A stretch of DNA of 33,084 nucleotides. It comes from Haemophilus sp. CCUG 60358. Lineage in GTDB: Bacteria; Pseudomonadota; Gammaproteobacteria; Enterobacterales; Pasteurellaceae. Of the stretch, positions 27,569-33,084 are shown in pieces (position 1 is the stretch's first letter; each line of letters opens with the position of its first letter). Below the pieces are notes generated by a model, which saw only the letters and a program-made list of their open reading frames with translations, had not been told where the DNA came from and made no database searches. The stretch is taken from the NCBI RefSeq assembly GCF_001679485.1, contig NZ_LZOZ01000005.1, forward strand, positions 1 to 33,084, written 5' to 3'. The translations under genes and the position numbers were made by a program.

Positions 27569-28978
27569 ATGTTTAAATCAATTAATCGGGAAATTAATCA
27601 AATAATCAATCGTGGATTTGACCGCACTTTACGTTTGGCTGTGACAGGGTTAAGTAGAAGTGGTAAAACAGCCTTTATTACGAGCTTGATTAATCAATTG
27701 TTACATATTAATCAAGAGGGAAATGCACATCTTCCTTTATTTGAGGCTGCCCGAAATCAATCTATTTTGGCAGTAAAACGTGTGCCACAGCAGGATTTAA
27801 GTATTCCACGTTTTGATTATGAAGCGAATCTCAATGATTTAATGAATAATCCTCCACAATGGTGCCAATCTACCCGAGGGGTAAGTGAAACACGCCTTGC
27901 TATTCGTTTTGAACGCCAATCGGGCTTACTTCGCCATTTTAAAGAACGTGGCACATTATACTTGGATATTTTTGATTACCCTGGTGAATGGTTATTGGAT
28001 TTACCTTTGCTGAATTTAGATTTTCAACAATGGTCACTTGAACAAGCTAAAATTACATCAGGTATTCGTCAACAGTTTGCACAAGATTGGTTGGATAAGC
28101 TGAAAAAGCTTGACCTAAGTGCGGTCGTCAATGAAGATGTTTTAGCGCAGATTGCAAAATCGTATACCGATTATTTGCTCGCTTGCAAAGCTGAAGGAAT
28201 GCAATTTATTCAACCAGGTAGATTTGTCTTGCCTGGGGAATTAGAAGGCGCACCTGTTTTACAATTTTTCCCGTTATTGCACTTGTCGGAAGAACAATGG
28301 TTAAAACTGAAAAAAGAAGCGAAATCTAATAGCTATTTTGCCGTGTTGAATAAGCGATATGATTATTATCGTAATAAGGTGGTGAAAGGCTTTTATGAAA
28401 ATTATTTTTCTACTTTTGATCGCCAAGTGATTTTAGCCGATTGCTTAACGCCACTAAATCATAGCCAACAAGCTTTTATCGATATGCAAACAGGGCTTAA
28501 TCAGCTTTTCAAAAATTTCCATTATGGGAAACGCAATTTACTTAATCGCTTGTTTTCCCCAAATATTGATAAGCTCATGTTTGTGGCAACAAAAGCCGAT
28601 CATATCACGACAGATCAAATTCAAAACTTAATTAGCCTAATGCGCCAATTGGTGCAAGAGGGTGGTCGTCATGTTGAATTTGAAGGGATTGATACAGAAT
28701 ACACGGCAATTGCTGCGATTCGAGCGACAAAACAAGTTTTAGTTAATCAAAACGGTAAACAAATCAAAGCCATTCAAGGTGTGCGTTCTTTAGATAAACA
28801 ACTGATTACCCTTTATCCGGGTTCTGTTCCAAGTAAACTACCTAATGCTGAGTTCTGGTCAAAACAATCTTTTGATTTTGATTCCTTTGAACCTCAAGTT
28901 TTACAACAAGGCGAAAGTATCCCGCATTTAAGAATGGATGCAGTTTTACAGTTTTTATTGGCGGATAGATTTGATTGA
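27569..28978 (+). CDS. ycjX: YcjX family (DUF463) P-loop GTPase-like stress protein
   Basis: A 469-residue cytoplasmic protein of the YcjX/DUF463 family. The P-loop is GLSRSGKT (27-34). A DYPGEW motif (about 140) takes the place of the G3 DxxG, followed by LLDLPLL. TKADH (about 345) looks like a G4-type guanine-recognition motif. In E. coli ycjX and ycjF are adjacent, induced with the phage-shock/sigma-32 response, and of unclear function. Here ycjF is about 2.6 kb downstream with sodC and a metal-related cassette between. The gene is divergent from sapA. No clear terminator follows it. It contains two uptake sequences (27621, 28117). Confidence 0.92.
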   Translation: MFKSINREINQIINRGFDRTLRLAVTGLSRSGKTAFITSLINQLLHINQEGNAHLPLFEAARNQSILAVKRVPQQDLSIPRFDYEANLNDLMNNPPQWCQSTRGVSETRLAIRFERQSGLLRHFKERGTLYLDIFDYPGEWLLDLPLLNLDFQQWSLEQAKITSGIRQQFAQDWLDKLKKLDLSAVVNEDVLAQIAKSYTDYLLACKAEGMQFIQPGRFVLPGELEGAPVLQFFPLLHLSEEQWLKLKKEAKSNSYFAVLNKRYDYYRNKVVKGFYENYFSTFDRQVILADCLTPLNHSQQAFIDMQTGLNQLFKNFHYGKRNLLNRLFSPNIDKLMFVATKADHITTDQIQNLISLMRQLVQEGGRHVEFEGIDTEYTAIAAIRATKQVLVNQNGKQIKAIQGVRSLDKQLITLYPGSVPSKLPNAEFWSKQSFDFDSFEPQVLQQGESIPHLRMDAVLQFLLADRFD

Positions 28979-29084
28979 TAGAAAAATCAAATCGATTTAA
29001 TTGTCAAATACTTAATATAAACCACTATTTTTTTATTGGTATTTAGGTAGAATCAATTTGAGTCTTTCTAAAGTAAAGGAGCTT

Positions 29085-29648
29085 ATGATGAAAATGAAAA
29101 CTCTCTTAGCATTAGCAATCAGCGGAATTTGTGCTGCTGGCGTGGCAAATGCACATGACCATATGGCAAAACCAGCAGGTCCTTCAATCGAAGTAAAAGT
29201 ACAACAATTAGATCCTGCAAATGGTAACAAAGATGTAGGGACTGTAACTATTACTGAATCAAATTATGGTTTAGTGTTTACACCAAATCTACAAGGTTTA
29301 GCTGAAGGTTTACATGGTTTCCACATTCATGAAAATCCAAGCTGTGATCCAAAAGAAAAAGACGGTAAATTAACAGCAGGTTTAGCGGCTGGCGGTCACT
29401 GGGATCCTAAAGGCGCAAAACAACACGGTTACCCATGGCAGGATGATGCTCACTTAGGTGACTTACCGGCTTTAACTGTATTACATGATGGTACCGCAAC
29501 TAACCCTGTTTTAGCGCCACGTCTTAAAAAATTAGATGAAGTTCGTGGTCACTCTATTATGATTCACGCAGGTGGCGATAACCACTCAGATCATCCAGCT
29601 CCACTTGGCGGTGGCGGCCCACGTATGGCATGTGGCGTGATTAAATAA
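29085..29648 (+). CDS. sodC: Periplasmic Cu/Zn superoxide dismutase
   Basis: SodC removes superoxide in the periplasm. The 187-residue precursor has a signal peptide ([17 protein letters not shown], cleaved before HDHMAK). The metal ligands all appear present: the copper pair in [10 protein letters not shown], the bridging/zinc histidines in GGHWDP, QHGYPW and [10 protein letters not shown], and the last copper histidine in [11 protein letters not shown]. Disulfide cysteines are in NPSCDP and RMACGV. The ATG at 29085 follows AAGGAG; a second ATG directly follows it. H. influenzae Rd is known for an inactive sodC allele, but this copy looks functional. The mature N-terminus is short and His-containing (HDH), which may help metal loading. 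It ends at a strong uptake-sequence terminator. Confidence 0.95.
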   Translation: MMKMKTLLALAISGICAAGVANAHDHMAKPAGPSIEVKVQQLDPANGNKDVGTVTITESNYGLVFTPNLQGLAEGLHGFHIHENPSCDPKEKDGKLTAGLAAGGHWDPKGAKQHGYPWQDDAHLGDLPALTVLHDGTATNPVLAPRLKKLDEVRGHSIMIHAGGDNHSDHPAPLGGGGPRMACGVIK

Positions 29649-29666
29649 GTCGATTCTTAAAGATAA

Positions 29667-29700
29667 AAAAGTGCGGTCAATTTTGACCGCACTTTTATTT
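29667..29700. terminator. Bidirectional uptake-sequence-pair terminator between sodC and merP
   Basis: AAAAGTGCGGTCAA (29667-29680) and its complement (29683-29696) form a 14-base-pair stem with a 2-base loop. A tract on the left and T-rich sequence on the right suit both convergent transcripts. Confidence 0.92.
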
Positions 29701-29708
29701 TTATCGTT

Positions 29709-29987
29709 TTACTTCACCACTTCCGCCGTATATTCCAGTTTGTGAATCGCATTAATCAATTGCTCATCAGAAACTTTTGGATCTTCTACAACAGTCACAG
29801 TTCTATCTTTAATGGAGGCTTTAGTGGAAATCACGCCATCAATATTACGTAATTCTTTATTCACCAAATAAGCACAAAGCTGGCAGTTCATTTCATTCAC
29901 TTTTAACATAACTTGCTTTGTTTCTTCTGCCTGAGCGATAGAGAAAGTGAATAATGAAAGCAAAAGTGCGGTCGTTAATTTCTTCAT
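29709..29987 (-). CDS. merP: MerP-like periplasmic heavy-metal-binding protein
   Basis: A 92-residue secreted protein. The signal peptide is MKKLTTALLLSLFTFSIAQA (1-20). The mature part is a single HMA domain with the metal-binding pair NCQLC (Cys35, Cys38) and the typical beta-alpha pattern ending KLEYTAEVVK. In mercury operons MerP hands Hg(II) to MerT. Here merA, merR and merC/D are not in the window, so mercury detoxification is unlikely and another soft metal is possible. AGGAAC precedes the ATG at 29987, 9 bases after the MerT-like stop. It is the last gene of a three-gene unit, convergent with sodC. One uptake sequence (29964) overlaps the signal-peptide region. Confidence 0.82.
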   Translation of the reverse strand: MKKLTTALLLSLFTFSIAQAEETKQVMLKVNEMNCQLCAYLVNKELRNIDGVISTKASIKDRTVTVVEDPKVSDEQLINAIHKLEYTAEVVK

Positions 29988-29996
29988 TTTTTGTTC

Positions 29997-30359
29997 CTAA
30001 TTAGAAAGCTCTAAAATCCACGGTAAAATGGTTGGATAAGTTAAGAAAAATACCATGACGATAAATACAATCCAGTACAAAACAATGAGCTTTTTACGGG
30101 AAATGTATTTGCTGCAAATGATTTTTTTGGAAAACATCAGCAACCAAAAACCGTAGGCAAAGGCGCATAATGAAACGATAAGCATCGGAATGCGTAAATA
30201 ATCGTATTCACCCAAGCCAATCAACCATGTGGATGACACGCCAAATACTAAGTAGATTAAAGGCGCAATACAACACAAGGTTGATGCCACCGCAGCACTT
30301 AGCGCGGTGGCAATCGCAACCCAAAAAGATTTATTAGAGCTTTTTAGAGACGTAGTCAT
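29997..30359 (-). CDS. merT: MerT-like inner-membrane metal transporter
   Basis: A 120-residue protein with three membrane segments (about 12-36, 56-78, 91-113), the MerT layout. The paired cysteines in the first segment (Cys29-Cys30 in STLCCIAPL) match MerT, as do GVSSTWLIG and the YxRIPML stretch. The cytoplasmic loop keeps only one cysteine (Cys82, KKIICSKY), where classical MerT has a pair, and Cys65 is in the second segment. The ATG at 30359 lies 26 bases inside the end of the preceding transglutaminase-like gene, so translation is probably coupled. An upstream TTG (30380) is less likely. Transport of a soft metal or thiol-reactive ion received from the MerP-like protein is inferred. Confidence 0.78.
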   Translation of the reverse strand: MTTSLKSSNKSFWVAIATALSAAVASTLCCIAPLIYLVFGVSSTWLIGLGEYDYLRIPMLIVSLCAFAYGFWLLMFSKKIICSKYISRKKLIVLYWIVFIVMVFFLTYPTILPWILELSN

Positions 30360-31440
30360 ACTTAAATTCTTTCGGGTCAAAGGAATTTAACGGGTCGCCA
30401 CCCACTTCAGCATACGGATAGCCAAAGTTATTGAGTGGAGCAAGTTCTGGTTGCGGATATAAATCGAAGTCACGAGCATGATTAAATCCTACCCAGTTAG
30501 CCTCCCAGTTACCGAATAAGTATTTGGCAACGGCTTGTGTATCCTTATCATCAACAGATTTTTTCTCTGCTAAACGCATTTTTGCTACGTCGGCAGAATC
30601 AACAGGTACCCAACCGAAACCAGCAAGATAGAATTCAGCACGACAATGCTGACCACCGCTTACGTTTGCTACGCCATGTTCATCCGCACTACCGAATGCA
30701 CCTTTGGAATATTTGCCCATTTTATCCGCGGCGCCTAAACGAATACCAAAAATTTCACGAGCAGGAATACCGCTAGCGCGAGCCAGTGCAACGAAAACAG
30801 AGTTAATATCGGTACATTTACCTTTTAACACACCAGTGGTCAGAATTTTTTCTACATCACCATCACCACAGCCTAAAACGGAATTATCACGTTCCATATT
30901 GTTGACAATCCATTGGTGAATCAACTCAGCTTTTTTCAATGGATTTGTTTCAGTTCCTACAATCTTATCGGCGAACTGTTTCACAATACCATCTGTTTTA
31001 ATATGTTGAGTCGGTTTTAAATATTCTTGTACATCAACAGAATAGTGAACATCTTTTGGTGGCTTGTAATTTGTCAACGCACCTTTAACCATTGGTTCAC
31101 GATCTTTGGTTTCAATCACCATTGTGATTTTTAAGTCGCGTTTTTGTGCATCTTTATCCCAAGTAGCAAATAGGGTTTTAGCACCATATTTGTTGTTTTC
31201 TGTCACATAGGCATCAAAATAGTTACCTTCAAAATGGATAGATTTTACCTGTTGATACTCGCCATTAAACGGTAAAGGCACCCACAGATTCGCTTGTCCT
31301 TGCGAGCCTTTTGGCGCAACTAAGTCATAGGTTTGAGTGAATTCATACAGATGAGAATCGGTATTGTAGTTTGGAATGTCGGTATTGGCATAAGCCATTG
31401 AACACGCGGAAAGCACCGCAGTGGCGATAAGTTTCTTCAT
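30334..31440 (-). CDS. Secreted transglutaminase-like cysteine protein
   Basis: A 368-residue exported protein. The N-terminus [18 protein letters not shown] is a signal peptide; cleavage after AYA (18) is likely, though LSAC could act as a lipobox. An N-terminal beta-rich region (about 30-130, [14 protein letters not shown]) precedes a transglutaminase-like core with the expected triad: Cys209 ([26 protein letters not shown]), His265 ([10 protein letters not shown]) and Asp281 (GWVPVDSAD). Such domains are proteases, amidases or cross-linkers. The substrate is unknown. The gene overlaps the MerT-like gene by 26 bases, forming one transcript with merT/merP, so a link to metal handling is inferred. 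The ATG at 31440 follows GAAGGATC. Confidence 0.82.
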   Translation of the reverse strand: MKKLIATAVLSACSMAYANTDIPNYNTDSHLYEFTQTYDLVAPKGSQGQANLWVPLPFNGEYQQVKSIHFEGNYFDAYVTENNKYGAKTLFATWDKDAQKRDLKITMVIETKDREPMVKGALTNYKPPKDVHYSVDVQEYLKPTQHIKTDGIVKQFADKIVGTETNPLKKAELIHQWIVNNMERDNSVLGCGDGDVEKILTTGVLKGKCTDINSVFVALARASGIPAREIFGIRLGAADKMGKYSKGAFGSADEHGVANVSGGQHCRAEFYLAGFGWVPVDSADVAKMRLAEKKSVDDKDTQAVAKYLFGNWEANWVGFNHARDFDLYPQPELAPLNNFGYPYAEVGGDPLNSFDPKEFKYDYVSKKL

Positions 31441-31621
31441 GAAAAGATCCTTCTAGTTAGTTAACAGTTAAAACTTAACACATTAGATAAACTAATTGTG
31501 GACAATGGCTATAGTAGCTCATTTTATTTTCTAGTCAATATTGCTTTTTTATTTCAGCCATTTAAGATTTGCTAAAGAAATTCGAAGTAAAATACCGTTT
31601 CTATTTTTATTGGAAAGAATA

Positions 31622-32689
31622 ATGACAAAACAAATTTTCACACAATCCCAACAAGTCGAAGAGGAAGAAATTCTGCCTAAGCAAGAATTTCATAATGTTG
31701 AAACCACCATTGATAACGAACCTTTAGAAGGGGAGTTGTTGGACGAGCAATTTGAGCAAATTGTGAAGCCTAAATCGAGTGGTTGGAAAACGGCTTTGAA
31801 ATTGACCGCACTTTTATTTTTAGGGGCGACGGTTGCACAATCTGTTCAATGGATTTGGGATAGTTATCAAAATCAACAATGGATTTACCTTGCTTTTGCG
31901 TTAGTGAGTTTTGTCGTTGTGTTGTTTGGTTTATCTGAAATCATCGCAGAATGGCGACGTTTGGTGAAACTCAAAAAGCGTTTGAATCTACAAGAACAAA
32001 GTCAGCGATTAATAGGTGAAAGTGCGGTTAAAAATCATCAAGTTTTTTCAGAACAGGATAGCGAGAAAGGAAAAGTCTTGTGTTTATCGATTGCCGATAC
32101 CTTAAAATTGGATTCGCAGCATCCTGCAATTGTCCAATGGGAAAAGCAGCTTAATGAAAGTTATTCTGCTCGCGAAGTTACCCATTTATTTAGTCAAACA
32201 GTGTTACAGTCTTTTGATAAAAAAGCGAAAAAACTGATTACAAAAATGTCGGCAGAATCCGCTGTGATTGTGGCAATTAGTCCTTTGGCCGTTATTGATA
32301 TGTTTTTTATTGCGTGGCGCAATATTCGTCTAATCAATAAAATTGCAGCGATTTATGGGATTGAACTCGGTTATTTTACCCGTCTTCGTTTGCTCAGAAT
32401 GGTATTGGTGAATCTTGCTTTTGCCGGAGCGACTGAAATCGTGCAAGATTTAGGAATGGATTGGCTTTCGCAAGATATTACCGCGAAACTTTCTGCACGA
32501 GCAGCGCAGGGGATTGGCGTGGGATTATTGACAGCTCGATTGGGCATTAAGGCTATGGAGTTTTGTCGTCCACTAGCATTTGAAAAGTCGGAAAAACCAA
32601 AACTTTCTCATGTACAGAAAGAATTGTTGACGGTGATGAAAGATACGGTACTTGGCAAGACGAAAGTGAAAGAAAAAGAAGAAGTGTAA
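31622..32689 (+). CDS. ycjF: YcjF family (TIGR01620/DUF697) inner-membrane protein
   Basis: A 355-residue membrane protein, close to E. coli YcjF (353). An acidic cytoplasmic N-terminus (EEEEILPKQE) precedes two membrane segments (about 66-84 and 93-113), a charged linker (ELWRR-type EIIAEWRRLVKLKKRL), and a C-terminal DUF697 domain (MSAESAVIVAISPLAVIDM, AAQGIGVGLLTARLG). The ATG at 31622 is used because GGAAAG precedes it; the open frame extends to a TTG without a ribosome site. Its functional partner YcjX lies at 27569-28978 on the same strand, separated by four other genes. Two uptake sequences lie inside. The 3' end is followed by an uptake sequence and an insertion sequence. Confidence 0.9.
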   Translation: MTKQIFTQSQQVEEEEILPKQEFHNVETTIDNEPLEGELLDEQFEQIVKPKSSGWKTALKLTALLFLGATVAQSVQWIWDSYQNQQWIYLAFALVSFVVVLFGLSEIIAEWRRLVKLKKRLNLQEQSQRLIGESAVKNHQVFSEQDSEKGKVLCLSIADTLKLDSQHPAIVQWEKQLNESYSAREVTHLFSQTVLQSFDKKAKKLITKMSAESAVIVAISPLAVIDMFFIAWRNIRLINKIAAIYGIELGYFTRLRLLRMVLVNLAFAGATEIVQDLGMDWLSQDITAKLSARAAQGIGVGLLTARLGIKAMEFCRPLAFEKSEKPKLSHVQKELLTVMKDTVLGKTKVKEKEEV

Positions 32690-32694
32690 TAAAA

Positions 32695-32703
32695 AAGTGC
32701 GGT
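32695..32703 (+). other. Uptake sequence between ycjF and the insertion sequence
   Basis: AAGTGCGGT preceded by an A run, 6 bases after the ycjF stop. It looks like the first arm of an uptake-sequence terminator whose second arm is missing because an insertion sequence begins 5 bases later. Confidence 0.85.
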
Positions 32704-32708
32704 TAAAA

Positions 32709-32732
32709 TGATCTGACCCCAAAAATCTGGAC
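32709..32732 (+). repeat. IS terminal inverted repeat, orfB side
   Basis: Outside-in it starts TGATCTGACCCCAAAAAT, pairing with the end at 361-384. The orfB stop codon TAG (32734-32732) touches its inner end. Confidence 0.8.
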
Positions 32733-33084
32733 TATTCACATGAGGACTGACGACGATATTGTATCGGACTCAGTCCTTTTAATTTTAGTTGAATCCGTCG
32801 ATGATTATAGTAATCCAAATAATCCCTTACCGCATTAACTATCTCCTCTCGCGTATTAAATTCCCGACTATAAAAGCATTCCGTTTTTAATCGTCCAAAG
32901 AAACTCTCCATCGCGGCATTATCCAAACAGTTTCCTTTCCTTGACATACTTTGTATGATGCCGTGCTCAGCAAGAATTTGACGATAAGCCGCCATCTGAT
33001 ATTGCCAGCCTTGGTCTGAATGTAAAATGCTACCACTTGTTTTATCTAATCGTTTAACCGCCAGCTTTAACATCTTCTCCACCT
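32732..33084 (-). CDS. IS3-type transposase OrfB, C-terminal part (5' end outside window)
   Basis: About 117 codons of an IS3-family DDE transposase (rve/integrase core, IS150-like). The second catalytic Asp is in ILHSDQGWQYQ. The catalytic Glu lies in NCLDNAAMESFFGRLKTE at the expected distance of about 35 residues. The C-terminal YNHRRIQLKLKGLSPIQYR is typical. The first Asp and the N-terminal half lie beyond base 33084, where the frame remains open, so the gene is cut by the window edge and not visibly broken. Expression normally needs frameshifting from orfA. Confidence 0.92.
   Translation of the reverse strand, partial: VEKMLKLAVKRLDKTSGSILHSDQGWQYQMAAYRQILAEHGIIQSMSRKGNCLDNAAMESFFGRLKTECFYSREFNTREEIVNAVRDYLDYYNHRRIQLKLKGLSPIQYRRQSSCE

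Larger units (their letters stand above)
32709..33084 (-). mobile_element. IS3-type insertion sequence, 3' part (runs off window)
   Basis: This is the 3' end of an IS3-family element read on the minus strand, with the end of orfB and the terminal inverted repeat at 32709-32732. It has the same orientation and a nearly identical terminal repeat to the element at 1-384. The rest lies beyond the window. If the two are copies of one element they flank 32.3 kb as direct repeats. Confidence 0.88.

Noticed and set aside
28975..28990. FNR-like TTGAT...ATCAA upstream of sodC
   Set aside because: The spacer is 6 bases where FNR needs 4, and the site begins in the last codons of ycjX.
29709..30359. Reading merT/merP as a mercury-resistance operon
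   Set aside because: No reductase or MerR regulator is near, and the MerT-like loop lacks one of the usual cysteines. Only the transport/binding homology is supported.

Overview
The window looks like chromosome of a Haemophilus-type Pasteurellaceae bacterium, probably close to H. parainfluenzae or H. influenzae. The DNA is AT-rich. The 9-base Hin-type DNA uptake sequence (AAGTGCGGT or its complement) occurs roughly once per kilobase on both strands, often as inverted pairs that form terminators. Most genes are core enterobacterial/Pasteurellaceae genes in familiar neighbourhoods: mnmC divergent from fabB, ydjA divergent from sppA, ycjX divergent from sapABCDF. Species-level assignment is an inference.

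Layout. 1-384 is the 5' end of an IS3-type insertion sequence reading leftwards off the window; its orfA carries an in-frame amber codon. 403-2412 is mnmC (tRNA wobble modification), divergent from fabB (2595-3815, fatty acid elongation). 4185-6400 is ilvIH (branched-chain amino acid synthesis). 6493-7554 (minus) is a YedE-family membrane transporter. 7762-12629 (minus) is a four-gene ABC importer operon: binding protein, ATPase, fused permease, second ATPase. A strong CRP-type site lies upstream of it. 12793-16304 (minus) carries a DUF484 gene, purA and lysC. 16472-17170 (minus) is sanA, divergent from metX (17328-18413), which has tandem MetJ boxes against its -35. 18459-20986 is the divergent pair ydjA/sppA. 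21048-21980 (minus) is a bile-acid:sodium-symporter-family transporter.

22076-27480 (minus) is sapABCDF, the peptide/heme-related importer, with overlapping genes. ycjX (27569-28978) diverges from sapA. Its usual partner ycjF lies at 31622-32689, and between the two sit sodC (29085-29648) and a minus-strand three-gene unit: a secreted transglutaminase-like protein, a MerT-like membrane protein and a MerP-like periplasmic metal-binding protein. This unit has no merA or merR nearby and is the best candidate in the window for an undescribed system. 32709-33084 is the 3' end of an IS3-type element with the same terminal repeat and orientation as the left one.

Regulatory reading. Recognisable operators are consistent with gene function: MetJ boxes at metX, a PurR-like operator over the purA -10, a FadR-like operator at fabB, a CRP site at the ABC importer, and a mixed CRP/FNR site about 61 bases upstream of the predicted yedE start point. 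Termination relies heavily on inverted uptake-sequence pairs (after fabB, ilvH, the ABC operon, purA, lysC and sodC). Both insertion-sequence ends lie 5-6 bases from a single uptake sequence next to a gene end, as though each element had entered the loop of such a terminator. No tRNA, rRNA, CRISPR array, prophage or phase-variable simple repeat was seen.
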